Notes under the pieces: model-generated
Database searches by the model: none
The model's input: the letters and a program-made list of their open reading frames with translations, nothing else
What the model was told of the DNA's origin: nothing
From: Simmondsia chinensis
Taxonomy: Eukaryota; Streptophyta; Magnoliopsida; Caryophyllales; Simmondsiaceae
NCBI GenBank assembly: GCA_018398585.1
Contig: JAGTTD010000024.1
Span: forward strand, 10,878,071 to 10,942,070
Reading direction: 5' to 3'
DNA: 64,000 nucleotides
Made by a program: the position numbers and the translations under genes
Part shown: piece after piece, positions 22,154-34,371 of the stretch
Numbering within the stretch: position 1 is the first letter of the stretch
How the letters are laid out: every line of letters begins with the position of its first letter

Positions 22154-25014
22154 AAAAGTCAATGAAGGATGTTCTATTACTTTTGGAATTGATTTAGTTG
22201 TTTGGCGTAATAAAATCCTTATTTGCAAAGGTGCTGTTGTCGATGGTTTGTTTATCTTGACACCCAATCAAAACTCTACTAATTGCATGTTTGAATTTAA
22301 ACACTACTAAACTAACTATACCTCTTGAAAGAAAAAAACCCTTAAATAGACAATGGCTTCAAATGGCACCAATGGCTTGGTCATATTAATTCTAGTCGGA
22401 TCCAAAGACTAATAAATGAAGGATTAATTGAGTCTTTAGACTTGCAATCTTTACTAGTCTGCAAATCTTGCATAGAAGAAAAGATGACTAAGTCCGCCTT
22501 TAAAAGTAAAGGCAATAGAGTTGGTGACTTACTTAAGCTGGTTCACAAAGATGTGTGTGGACCAATGAAAGTTCAGGCAAGAGGAAGCTATGAGTATTTC
22601 ATCACCTTTACTGATGATCACTCTACGTATAGTTATGTTTACTTTTTTGAAAAAATTCTTACTCTTTTGAAAAGTTTAGGGAGTTTTAGGCTGTGGTCGA
22701 GAATCAGACGGGTAAACACATCAAATCACTTCAATTGGATCGAGATGGTGAGTACCTTTCAGGAGAGTTTCTAGATTTCCTAACAGCAAGTGGGATCAGA
22801 TCCCAGCTTTCTGCATTGGATACACCGCATCAAAATGGCGTTGCAGAAAGGAGAAATAGAACATTGTTGGAGATGGTAAGGTCTATGATGAGTCATGCTA
22901 CTTTACCGATCTCTTTTTGGGTTATGCCTTAGAAACATCAGCTTATGTTCTTAATTTCGTTCCTACAAAATCGGTTCTTAAATCACCTGTGGAGCTATGG
23001 AATGGGAGCAAGCCTAGTTTAGGATATCTTCGAATTTGGGAATGTCCAACACATGTGTTGAAAAAGAACTCGAACAAGTTGGAGTCCATATCAGAACTGT
23101 GTGTGTTTGGAGGTTACCCTAGGGGTACAAAAGGTAGTTTTTTCTATAGTCCTTCAGACTAAAAGATGTTTGTTAGTGCAAATGCTAGGTTTTTGGAGGA
23201 GGACTTTATGATGGTCCACAAAAGTAAAATTCAAATAGTGTTGGAGGAGTTAATTGAGAAAGACACTACTTCTAAACAGTTTGATAAATCTCATAACAAA
23301 ATAGGCGCATTAGATGCACCTGTGGGCCACTCTGAGACGAATCCTAGTACACAGGAGCCTCGTCTTAGTGGGAGGATTGTCAAGGAACTTGACAGATACA
23401 TGGCTGGTGTCTTAATGACTGAAGCATTAGATGTATCTGATCTTCTTACTTATGATGCAGCACTCGAGGACAAGGATGCTGACCAATGGCTCTTAGCAAT
23501 GAGAGCAGAAATAGAATCTATATATTCTAATCAAGTCTAAAATCTTGTAGAGGCATCGCCTGGCATTAAACCCATAGGTTATAAATGGGTCTATAAGAAA
23601 AGGAGAGGAGTGGACTGGAAAGTAGAGACCTTGAAGGCAAGGTTGGTTGCTAAGGGTTATACCCAAAAAGAAGGTATCGATTATGACGAGACCTTCTCAC
23701 CAGTGGCCATGCTTAAGTCCATTATGATACTCTTGTTCATTGCAGCTCATTTTGATTATGAGATATGGCAGATGGATGTCAAGACAGCCTTTTGAATGGC
23801 AGTCTTAATGAAGACATCTATATGGTGCAACCGGACTGGTTAATTGGTAAGAATTAGGAGCTTATGGGATGCAAACTGAAAAGGTCCATTTATGGATTTA
23901 AACAAGCATCACGCCCATGGAATAAGAGATTCAATGAAGCGATCAAGTCCTATGGTTTTATTCAATCGATTGATGGGCCATGTGTGTACAAACGCAACAT
24001 AGAGAAAGTAGTGACCTTCTTGGTATTGTATGTGGATGACATCCTACTCATTGGGAATGATATGGGAGTTTTATTAGCTGTTAAGATTTGGTTGTCAAGT
24101 CAGTTTGACAAGAAAGACCTAGGAGAAGCCAGCTATATTCTTGGGATTAAGCTTTGTCGGGATTGTAAGAATAGGGTGTTGGCTCCATCTCATGTGGCCT
24201 ATATAGACAAGATGTTGTCTAAGTTTAATATGGCAGACTCCAAGAAGGGTTTGTTGCCCTTAGGCATGGAGTGCCTCTTTCTTTAGAACAGTGTCCTTCA
24301 ACATCTAAAGAGAAAGAACATATAAGGAATGTTTCCGTATGCGTCGGCTGTGGGAAGCCTTATGTATGCTATGTTATGTACCAGACCTGATATCTGTTTT
24401 GCCATTGGTATGGTAAGTGGATATCAGTCTAGTCCAGGTGAAATGCACTGGATGGCAGTGAAGCATATTTTTAAGTACTTGAGAAGGACTAGAGATTATA
24501 TATTGGTTTTCCATGATGACGAATTGATTCCAGTGAGCTATTCTGATTTAGATTTCCAGTCAGATTTAGATACTAGACATTCCATATCTGGATATGTCTA
24601 TACCCTCGGTGGTGGAGCCATAAGTTGGAGGAGTGTCAAGCAAACTTGTATTGCTGACTCCACCATGGAAGCTGAATATGTGGTAGTTTCAGAAGCTGCC
24701 AAGGAGGCTTGTTGGCTAAGGAAGTTCCTTATGGATCTTGAGGTTATAAAGGATTGGCTAACACATGTTGCCATTTATTGTGACAATTCAGGTGCGATAG
24801 CTAACTCAAAGGAACCAGGAATCACAATTTGTCCAAGCATATCGAAAGAAAGTATCACCTTATTCGGGACTGCGTGGAGAAAGGGGAGATTACAATTCTG
24901 AAGATAGATACCCCAAGACACTTAGCAGATCATTTTACAAAAACATTGACTCAAAAGTCATTTGAGGCACATTTAGATAGGATGGGAATGCGCTGTATGG
25001 CAAATTGGGTCTAA
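22154..25014 (+). pseudogene. pol: Copia pol: protease end, integrase, RT and RNase H, multiply broken
   Basis: Domains in order: a pre-integrase zinc-finger stretch WHQWLGHINSSRIQRLINEG (about 22370-22430); integrase with LVHKDVCGPM, LDRDGEYLSGEFLDF and HQNGVAERRNRTLLEM (about 22530-22880); an RT start [20 protein letters not shown] (about 23640-23695); an intact RT core YVDDILLIGND (about 24029-24061); and RNase H with ADSTMEAEYVVVSEAAKEA (about 24655-24710). The C terminus DHFTKTL precedes the stop at 25012. Breaks include shifts near 22690, 22930, 23795 and 24830, and in-frame stops at 23160-23162 and near 23540 and 24286. It is a dead copy; several domains are well preserved at residue level. 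Confidence 0.9.
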
Positions 25015-25028
25015 GATAAGTGGGAGAT

Positions 25029-26252
25029 TGTTATAGCTGGTGTCCTAAGGAACCTAATTTATGTAAACCATTTTTTATTAGTGAATAAAATTGTTTGACA
25101 TTATCGTCTATTTTAATTTTATTTACGAGTCTTTATGCATGTGATATTATTCTCTATCAAAGCACGTAAGCACGTACAATAAGATGGACGAAGTCCTTAA
25201 ATGACATTTGGGATATCTTTTTTTAATGGATTAATGAGATTATTCCATAGATGGACTAAATAATGAATAAGAATATTGTTTAATTATTAGTTCATAGTCA
25301 GCGATGAATTTGGGCTACTTATCTACTAAGACTATAACATGACATTTGGATAACTTGTCTTGGATATAGGGATAGCAATCCAAGATGTTGTGTCGGTGTG
25401 TTACAATGAGATTGTCACACTGAACAGGACCACATGATCTGCTCAGATCTGTACTACTATCAAAATTGAGCGACTCATATATATTTTGTTTACACAATGA
25501 CTATGAATCCAGAAAATAGTCCAGACTCATGCATGGAGTGTTTATTGCTTTGAAGCACTAAAATGACGAGGTTATAAGTAATAACCGAGGTCGTACGTGC
25601 ATTGGGCTATTGCAAGAATTGTGGCGGGAGTAGATATTTTATTAGGAATCTTCTTTGTGAAATGTCCCTTTAGTTAATTCGCAAGTATTCGAATTGATTC
25701 TAGAGACTTTGGCTAGAGCATTCCTGGTGTTGGACACTAAGAATTAATACATAAGTGTATCTGTATAAGTGAATTATTTTAAAGGGGTGAATTGAGAACT
25801 AAGCAGGAAAAGTGAGAAAGAATGACAATAGTAGTTTAAATTATTTTTCTCATGTACATTTATTAGAGGGGTCAATTGCGAGTAAACTTTTACAAGAAAA
25901 TTTAACGAGTACATATATTTATTTTTAGAGTGCAGTAAAACTTATTTAGTGGAATTAAGTTTCATTAAATGGTGTTCAATTGTTATCATGAGATCAGATT
26001 TGACTCATTTGGAGCTAAAAATAAATTATCCTCGAGGTTCCGACACAAGGCTCTAAAATTATGCACTTACAGGAAAACAAGAGAATTCATAAGATGAATT
26101 ATTTCATTTAAAGAGTTGAATAAAATTATTTTTATTAAATCCTAAAAATTCATGGGATGAAATTTTACAAGAAAAAAAAAAGGGTAAAACTAGTATTTTA
26201 AAACAATTACACAGTGCAAGCCACGCGCTGATTGGTCAAGGGGAGGGGCAAT

Positions 26253-26299
<47 letters not shown>

Positions 26300-26919
26300 A
26301 GCCATGCTAGGTGATCCATGGCAATCAGCGTCAATGAATGCGGGTGAGCGGCTGAGCAAATGAAGCTGCGAGTAACTATTTTAAGAAATATTTTGTTTGA
26401 TTGAGATTGAAGTTTACCCATTATTTTATGTTTTTAATTTATTTTTTGATTGAATTAGCTCTCTTATAAAAAACAATGCTAGGCTAATTCAGATTTTTTA
26501 ACAACAATAATAGCAATTAAGAACTTGCTCGATTTTCTTTCTATTAGTTAATGAATTGATTAAGAGAAAATCTCTCCCCAATTATTGCTTAAAATTAGTT
26601 TAAGAATCACTTGATTTCATGATGCCCACTCTTTCAGTGAAAAAGGAGGAATTATAGAGAAGATCTCAGAGGTATCGTCCGGAGCATCTTTTCACTTGCG
26701 GTCTACAACGAGGTATGAGATTTCTCGGCTTATACCTTTTATCTTCGTATTTAATTGTTTTTCATGGGTATGTCTTCTATGCTATGCGTTGTTATGTCTA
26801 ATTAGAGTCAAAATCATGTGTTTTAATTTAAATTAGAGAATTTCAAATCGTATTCCGTTGCACTACATACAATCATTGCATGTTTTTAATTTATGAAACT
26901 AAAAATCACCCACCTAACA
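25029..26919 (+). repeat. 3' LTR of the inner Copia
   Basis: 1891 bp from TGTTATAGCTGG to CACCTAACA, preceded by the purine tract AAGTGGGAGAT. It contains a 42-base C run at 26256-26297 that its 5' partner lacks. The family-wide conserved block lies at about 25326-25372. Confidence 0.9.
26256..26297. repeat. 42-bp poly-C run
   Basis: An uninterrupted C run in the inner Copia 3' LTR. The corresponding place in the 5' LTR (about 21730-21745) reads only CCCCCTCCC. A short glycine-rich open frame across it on the minus strand is an artefact of the run. Confidence 0.9.
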
Positions 26920-27155
26920 TTATCAGACAAGTTGTTCAAACTTATCATTGACTATGAACATACTTTGGCAACATGTAACTAGTTTGATCTAAGTCTTTCT
27001 ATGGTTCAATCTTATTAACCACCTAAACCAAACCCGACATGTCATCTTGGACAACATCCATCTCATGGAACATTTTAGAAAAACAATCACACGCATGTTT
27101 AACTTGTAAAACATAACTAATTGCGTTTTTCAAGGACACATATTCCAACAGTTAT

Positions 27156-29500
27156 GTCAGTCGTACACTGATGGCTCACCAACCATTGATTCAAATCCCT
27201 AGGACTTGATTTGCCGTCATTGAATCCACTATTCAATGAACAAGATGCTTAATTTAAGTTTACAAATAGACTTCCTCATTTTGCATACTATAGTTCCTGA
27301 CCCTTGGCAACGAACTTGTTTGGTTGTATCATATATGTAAGCTTATCAAGATGAACTTGTTTGGTTGTATCATATATGTAAGCTTATCAAGATGAACATT
27401 CAGAGAATGTCATCTTGATTTCCATTCCTATATCTCATCACAATGAGATACAATGAAAAAGAGCAGCCTTATGGATTTAGGTATAGCATCTCGCTAGAAT
27501 ATCTCATCAATGGTGATTCCTTCCCATATGATATTAACCCACTGCTATCAATCTAGCCTCGAAGGTCTCTACCTTCTTATCCAATGAACTCTTTATACTT
27601 GTAGATCCATTCAGATTCAATCTAAGGGACTTAACGTCTTTCAACGCCTCTATAAGCTCCAACTTAGTCAAAATACAATAACTTTAACTTAATTTTTATT
27701 GTCCTAACCCATTGGTCTGCATCTTTATACTTAAGAGTCTCACTATAGTCAAAAGGAGCAGATTCATCAACCATTAAGACTGAAGACATCAATCTGTCAG
27801 GTGACCTTGGCCATCTTCCCACTGCACCAAAGTTCTCATGTACTCAGTGTGATAATAACCTGGTTGAAGAAATATAGAATACATCATCTATACTACAAGT
27901 TGTACAAAGCTGTTGAGGCACAGTATCTCATAATATCAATCCATCCAACACAAGCTATATGTTGTACTTTTAGAACACTTTCTAAATCCTCTTGCATAAC
28001 GAACTTTTTGATATGTAGGTGTGACTCATCATATAAATCTTACCATATTCAAGAACATATTATGTTCCTTTCTACAATACTCTGCAAGAAGGAAATCTAA
28101 GAATTCTCCTAAAATCCTCCACTTTGATCTAACCAAAGTGACTTGATCTAATCCCAACTTTAGTCTTTAATTCTTTGAAATTCTCAAAGGATCCAAGACT
28201 TCAGTCTTCATAGGTATATCCATATAACAACGAATTGAGCAGTTATTCACAAACACTCTATGAAATACTATTCGCTTCAGCTCACTTGAACTTTTAGCAG
28301 TTCATAAACATTTTATGAACAAGTTCTAGCAGCTTAGTGGCGCTATTGCCTTTACACTTAAAGGCTCTTTCAGTCACCATTAATTTGAACATGATTCCCA
28401 TGCCTATTATCATTTTAGTACTTAATGACCCCATAAGACAAATAAAACCAGTTTTAAATCATATTAAATTAATATGACTTAAGATCAAGTGCCACTTAAA
28501 CTTTATGAGCTTTAGAAAATTCTTCTATTATATAGTTCCACAGTCTAACTTGTATTTGACGAATAAATTGTCATTAACGTAGTTTTGATTAAAATAAGTC
28601 AACTATCTACAAAAGTAGCCTTTAAATAAACACTCCATTTGCATAATCATCAGTCAATTTTTCAAAAAAAATAACTAAAAGAACTATTTGAAAACAAATA
28701 GTAGGTAGAAATCTAATTTTTAAAGTACATTAGGATAGTTACTCAAATACAAAACTACATTCCCTAACCTAAACTACTATCTCTTAATGCCTTTACTAAG
28801 AACCCATTTACCAGAACAGTAGTAAACTACCTACTAGTTACAACTAGAGGAGACAAGATATCAAATACCCTACCATGTTGGATTTTGGTCTTGGCAACAA
28901 TTGTATCTAAGTACCTAGGAAATTCCTTTTAAAGTCCAGTGCTATTATAAAAGCAGCAAAACTATTCTGACTCATGTTTTATTTTATGCTCTTGAGGTTC
29001 CTAATTCCTGATATAGATGCTTATACTAAGTGGACTCTTCCCTTAGTTCTTATGACACATTTTCTCTCAAACTGAACTTTCATTAGTTTAGATAATGAGC
29101 AATCTCTATTACTCAATGTATCCAGCCTAAACTGATTGAAAGACCTTGATAGGCAAGTTAGGATCATATCCTATTGAGATTGGCTATCAATATTTGCATC
29201 TAGAATTCCAGTTCAATTAAATGACCATCATCGTATGACGTGCTCTTGAATTGAACTTTCCTAGCACAATCTTGTGTCTATCATCTTTCTCATTAGCTAT
29301 TCTCATGCTTCTAGTTCTCTAATCAAACACTTCTTTCAAATATTTGATAATCTCTACTATAGTTGAATTTTTAAGTATTTAACACTAGAAAACTTTCAGC
29401 ATCCAATGTCCGAATCTTGCAACTGACTAACTCTTTATTCTAATCCAACTTTCTAAATGTTCTCTTCAACTTAGTAGATCTACTAGCAGCAAACTAGAGA
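27156..29500 (-). pseudogene. pol: Copia pol relic of the outer element
   Basis: It resumes exactly after the target duplication at the position homologous to 11232 in the middle element. RT remnants lie at about 27430-27500, and an integrase LLELVHK block lies at about 28330-28355 on the minus strand. Colinear with 11232-13460, except that the middle copy carries the SINE. About 27310-27395 contains a near-perfect local duplication of GAACTTGTTTGGTTGTATCA. Frames are lost throughout. Confidence 0.65.
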
Positions 29501-31761
29501 TCTCTAAGCATCTCCTAGTGCTCTAAATGCACTAAAACATATTATATAATAGCGAGAATAACAGAACAAACAAGTAAAACATACCAGTATTAATCACAAT
29601 GCAAAAGTATAACAACCAATCTGAAATAAAAAACTGTTAAACAAGTCATATAATATGCGTGATTACTTTTCTCACTTTTAGCAAACAATCAAAGTTTGGA
29701 GTTCACAATCCGACACTTTCAGGTATGCAATGGCGACCCAACCAAACTACCTAAAACTCGCCGTCGGCGAGGCTGAATTGAGATATCAGAAGGGTGAGAA
29801 CATTTCTCAATATATATGTTTTCATGTAAACTCTTTACTAAACATATTTAATATACCACTTTTTCCTCAGCCTCTGAAGTCCTACAACAGAGCTCCTTGG
29901 GGAGGCTAACATAGACCCTAGTCAAGCGTACACCGCTACCTCGATATCAATACAAATCCACAAAGTACTCTACATTGGCATGGTCGCACCCGCTTTTCCT
30001 GCACTTCAGTGTATCCTAAGAGATCTAACATTGTGTTCTGCAAATGAACGCTCTCCTCAGGAAGTCGCGCCCACCTACTATATACTGTTAGACCTGTAAC
30101 GGAGCCCATGAGCATTCACTTAGAAGCTCGCTCTCACTTGATATTTTGAGTCTTGTGAACTTCTATAATAAATTTAGCAAACAAATAAAGCATGGAATCA
30201 ACCTAACCATTCTCTGTATATGTGCAACAGTGACCTGACCAATCTACCCGTTACTCCATGGGAGGGGGGCATAACGAATTATTAGTCAAGTGAAAGCTAT
30301 TCTCAATTTATATGTTTCCTAAACATAATTAACTCACTATTTCTTTCTTGGTCTCTGGGACAATTTCACGATGCTCCCTAGGAAACTAACATACTATCCT
30401 AGTTAAGTGTATACCTCTACCTAGACATTAGAATTCACCATTTCTTTCTTGGTCTCTAGGACAATATCACAATGCTCCCTAGGAGACTAACATACTATCC
30501 TAGTTAAGTATATACCATTACCTAGATATTAGTACAAGTAAATAAGATACTCCATGGATAAGGGGTCACATCTGTTTTCCCGCACCTCCATCTATCCTTA
30601 AGAAGTCTAACCCTATATTCCACAAGAAAAGGCCCTCCTCGACAAGTAGAGCTTATCCATTATACTATTAGACTGGCAATGGAGACAGTTAGGAATCAAC
30701 TCTTGCTCCTTGCTCCCTACTCCCACTTGAAATTTGCAATGGTAGATCTTTCTTTTAAATTTGATCATCTCATAATCAATATTAGAATCACATTCTAAAT
30801 TTTTATTTAACCATTAAAATCCTAATCCAAATAGGTTCCTTTATTTATCCCACATATGTAATCTAATCTCGTTCGATACACTATGAAAATTTTCCTTTCT
30901 AATAATTCCACTTTTGATTTATCTAATCATATTAGATCTATTAGAAAAAAATTTCACATTCAATCAAATATTTCACCAACATATATATATAAACGGTCTT
31001 CTAAATTTATTCATATTATACATAATATTTAACTTATTTAAATAATATTAAACATGTGAACAAAATTTAATAAGTACCCTATTATCAGACAATTTGAACA
31101 ACAACTCTTAAGGCCTAAATGTTGGAACCATTATTGATTTTTCTAAAACACTTTAAGAAAAGATTATCATATAATCTTAATTAGGATCTCATCCTAGTTA
31201 ATGATTTATTGATTCAAATTATTGAAATAATAAATATTAAAAAAGATTTATTAAATGAATTGGGGAGCACCCAGCCCCAATGCTGGGCACGTTCCCTTTT
31301 CAATTTTTGTTTATGTATGTTTTTATATTATGTTATTTAAATAAATAAATAAATAATCGAATCCTATCTTAATCTCATTATATAGTAAATCGAACATCTA
31401 ATCCTATTAGATATTCTTCGTTTTAGATTATCACAAAATATTCAATAATTGAATATTTTAAACCTTGGTTCAAAATCTAATCTAATTAGATTAATAATCT
31501 AAATCGTTCAACTCCTTGAGTATCTAATCTTATTAGATTCAATTTAGAATTACGCTCATTAATTGAATCCTGACTCATATAAAATTTTAAACAATTTAAA
31601 ACTTTAATTAATCTTCAATCTCGTTATTGAACTCTTTTAATAACAACCTTAGGGTTATGTTTTTCCTTTAATGAAATTTCCAATTTCATATTTTCGTAAT
31701 TCTATGTATTCCAATTTTATCAAACCTAGTGCTATTAATGTCAATCATGAACGTATTCAAA
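29501..31761 (-). other. Untranslated leader and gag region of the outer element
   Basis: There is no legible protein. It holds palindrome-rich AT-rich blocks (for example GATCATCTCATAATC near 30762) that recur in the middle element and in the second-nest Copia. It lies between the primer binding site at 31762-31779 and pol. Confidence 0.55.
30332..30532. repeat. About 100-bp tandem duplication in the Copia leader
   Basis: Two adjacent units each contain TTTCTTTCTTGGTCTCT, then GATGCTCCCTAGGA or AATGCTCCCTAGGA, then CTAACATACTATCCTAGTTA and TACCTAGA. They differ at a handful of positions. The middle element has only one recognisable unit. Confidence 0.8.
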
Positions 31762-31779
31762 TTTGCCTTTGATATCAAT
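31762..31779 (-). other. Primer binding site of the outer Copia element
   Basis: The reverse complement reads ATTGATATCAAAGGCAAA. It abuts the LTR end TGTTGGGAAT and resembles the initiator tRNA-Met complement. It identifies 31780-34371 as the 5' LTR. Confidence 0.75.
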
Positions 31780-34371
31780 TGTTGGGAATATATTTCAAAA
31801 ATATTTTACGAATTGACTAGAGCGTGCGTAGTGGAAAACCAATTTGAAAATCTTAATTTTAAATCTAAAAAGCCCTGACCTAAATAAACTATTTAATTAG
31901 GTCTAGATCTTTACACTAATAGGTTCATAATATGACAAACAAAAATATCGAATAAAATGAGTATGAATATAGTATGTTGAATAAACGAAATAAAGGAAAA
32001 ACAAATTAAATATCAAATACTTAATTTAAACATACCTAAAGCGTGACTCCCAACTCCGACTTGAAGATCTGAAGTTGGAAGAAGAATTCTTGACACCTCA
32101 AGGTCTTTTTCGCAATGACCTCCTCTAACACCTGGAGTGTGGGCTCCAAAAATATTCATTCTAGGAAAAATTTCGGAACAAATTTTTCCTTAATCTTTCT
32201 GAAAAATAATTTTTCAAAAATATTATGCTAAACAATAATTTAGAAAGCCCCTAAAACTATTTTAAGGCTGTGTTTGGAGTATGGAATTAGAGGCTGGAAT
32301 TGGAGCCCATAATTCCAATTATGTTGTTTGATTCACTTGCTAGAATTGAAATTACAATTCCACTGCCTAATTCCATAGAATTGGATTTTAATTGAAGATC
32401 AAACTTCCCAATTCCTTAGGGTGGGTATGAGGAATTGCAATTACAAATTAATTTCAATAATATAAAACCTAAAATGACCCAACTTTATTAACCCAATCCA
32501 AGATAACTCAAAATCCAAAGACTTAGATACAAACTAAAATTTGTCTCGAACCTTGAAATCACCCGACTCGAATGACTTAAACTTGAAATGACCGAAATCA
32601 TCTTAATTCAAATTCCGAAATGACCCAACCCGATTGATTCAAAACTCGAGATGCCTCAAATATAGAAAATGAAACTACTCGACTTGAATGTGATGTAAGC
32701 AAGTTGAGCCAAAGTGAAAATGAGCCGACTAAATGGACCAAAAACTTAATATGATCCATACCCAAAATGACCCAACCCATCTCAAACTCAACCTAAGATA
32801 ACTCGAAATTTGAAATGACAAAACTCATTTGTCCGAAAACTAAGATGACTGGAGCTTAAAATGAACTAAATGAACTTAAACTAGATCTTAACTATCATGA
32901 ATCCTAAAAACACATAACTTGATTAATTAAAAATTCGAGGTAACTTCAACACCAAATGATCCGACGCGATACTCGACCTGATTTGACTAGAATACCGAAT
33001 AACTCAAACTCAAATTGCATCGCTCTGACCATAATAACTTGAATACAATGTGAACCACTCCGACCAAAATTGAGCCGTAGTTAATTCAAAACTTGAAATA
33101 CTCCAACTCAATTAACCGGAAACCTTCGATGATTCGAATCATTACGTAATTATAATTCCGATCTCCAATTACTTTGATGAACCAAACAATAGAATTTCAA
33201 TTCCATCAGAATTCTAATTCCACCGGAATTAAAATTGGAATTGCAATTCCACAGTCCAATTCTAATTTCATGTGCCAAATAGAGCCTAAGGGTATTCGTC
33301 GTCGGAGAAAACCAAATCCAAAACCCTTGATAATGAATTCTTCAGGATAATATCATTTTTATGTAACAAAATACCCAACCGTTTTATCACATGTATTTAA
33401 ACCCGTATTGCTCCCCTATCAGCGACGTCAGCCAGGGAGAAAACAGTTGCAGGCACAGCAGATTTAACATCACACATGTTTTTTGCATTTTCTATTTTTT
33501 ATTTTATTTTAAAATATAATATTTATCGTATTATATATTCATCTCATTAATATTTGTTTAGCATAAAAATTATTTATCTTATAAATAAATAATTCATCTC
33601 ATGAATTTATTTTTAAATATTTTTCAGACAATACTTAAGTTCAAACTTGGGAAGGAACCTCAGGGACTAACTTTACTTCAAATGAGTCAAATCTGATTAT
33701 CATCTTATAATAACAATTGATTATTATTTAGTAAAACTTAATTCTACTAAATAATTTTTACTGCACTCTTGATGGAAATATATTCACTTAAGAATTTTTC
33801 AAATAACTTTTACTACGACAATTAACCCCTCTATTAGATATCTGTGAGTAAAAATAACTTCAATTACTATCATTAATTTTTTCGCAACTTTCACCGTAGT
33901 TCCTAAGTCACCCTTCTTGAACAATTCAATGATACAGAAACAATATCCATATTAATTCCAAATGTTAAACATATAAAATAGTCCGGCCAAAGATTCCAGA
34001 ATATGTTCATATATTTGCAAATCAACTAAGGGGACATCTTTATCTTGTTAGTGACTATAGGTTCCATGTAAAATAATTGTTCCTGCCATGCTTAATGCTA
34101 TTACCCAACGTACATGGGATTCAAGTGAACGCACTTAGGCTAATCCTTTTAGAACATCAAAACAACGAACAATCCATGCACGAGTTCAGATTATTTCATA
34201 GATTTAGAGTTATCATTTTAAAGATGTAATTATTTCTAATAACAGTTATAGAAACAACCAATTTAGGTGGTCCAACTTAGTGCTCCAATCATATAGACAA
34301 CACCAACATAATACTTTTGGATCCCTATCCACATGATCAAGACAAGTCATCTAAAGTATTATATTATAGTC
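31780..34371 (-). repeat. 5' LTR of the outer element, truncated and carrying a MITE
   Basis: It is colinear with 6434-7993 of the 3' LTR once the MITE at 32266-33286 is removed. Homology stops abruptly at about 34371 (TATAGTC, then unrelated ATAGGCC), so about 280 bp at the LTR start is missing. Confidence 0.85.
32266..33286. mobile_element. Harbinger/PIF-like non-autonomous DNA transposon
   Basis: Its ends are GGCTGTGTTTGG and CCAAATAGAGCC, inverted repeats matching at 10 of 12 positions. It is flanked by the 3-bp duplication TAA (32263-32265, 33287-33289). The sister LTR at about 6905-6920 shows the empty site with a single TAA. The subterminal parts are rich in GGAATT/AATTCC blocks. The 1021-bp element encodes nothing. 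Its middle is a degenerate repeat of units like CGAAATGACCCAACCCGATT. TIR shape and TAA target fit PIF/Harbinger; Tourist-like MITEs are usually shorter. Confidence 0.85.

Larger units (their letters stand above)
20493..26919 (+). mobile_element. Inner Copia element with internal deletion
   Basis: It is inserted in the LTR of the middle element and flanked by TTATC (20488-20492, 26920-26924). Both flanks join to give the LTR sequence seen uninterrupted at about 10460-10475. The 3' LTR is complete (25029-26919). The 5' LTR lacks its last 250 bp or so, and the primer binding site, gag and most of protease are also missing. The deletion thus runs from about 22153 into pol. LTR and pol are clearly related to, but distinct from, the minus-strand family, so this is a sister subfamily. 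Confidence 0.9.
8794..27150 (-). mobile_element. Middle Copia element, nested in its own family
   Basis: It is bounded by LTRs at 8794-10743 and 18590-27150 and flanked by the 5-bp duplication GTTAT (8789-8793, 27151-27155). The homologous stretch at about 11215-11245 gives the uninterrupted sequence around the insertion point, which confirms the junction. It carries four later insertions: SINE 13259-13441, L1 15326-18202, SINE 19581-19830 and Copia 20493-26919. Removing these leaves LTRs of about 1.87-1.95 kb and an internal region of about 4.8 kb. All coding content is decayed. Confidence 0.88.
18590..27150 (-). repeat. 5' LTR of the middle Copia element, split by two insertions
   Basis: The LTR occupies 18590-20492 and 26920-27150 around the Copia at 20493-26919. 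It also holds the SINE at 19581-19830. With both insertions and their duplications removed it is about 1.87 kb, in line with its partner at 8794-10743. It ends TATTCCAACA at 27150, immediately before the target duplication. Confidence 0.85.
6434..34371 (-). mobile_element. Outer long-LTR Copia element, interrupted by a nested relative
   Basis: Read on the minus strand, the element runs from a truncated 5' LTR (31780-34371) and primer binding site (31762-31779), through leader and pol (27156-31761), to a pol end and polypurine tract (8275-8788) and the 3' LTR (6434-8274). Its pol is split between 8788 and 27156 by another member of the same family, shown by the GTTAT duplication at 8789-8793 and 27151-27155. 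Without nested DNA it would be about 8.5 kb with LTRs near 1.85 kb. The upstream end of its 5' LTR is missing after about 34371, so its own target duplication cannot be tested. Confidence 0.85.

Noticed and set aside
26236..26421. Glycine-rich protein on the minus strand
   Set aside because: It is created entirely by translation of the 42-base poly-C run.
8794..27155. Tandem retrotransposon array with shared LTRs formed by unequal crossing-over
   Set aside because: The GTTAT duplication and continuity of the outer pol across the insertion show nesting instead.
27801..28100. 99-codon plus-strand frame
   Set aside because: It is antisense to the decayed pol of the outer Copia and is not conserved in the homologous region near 11860-12150.
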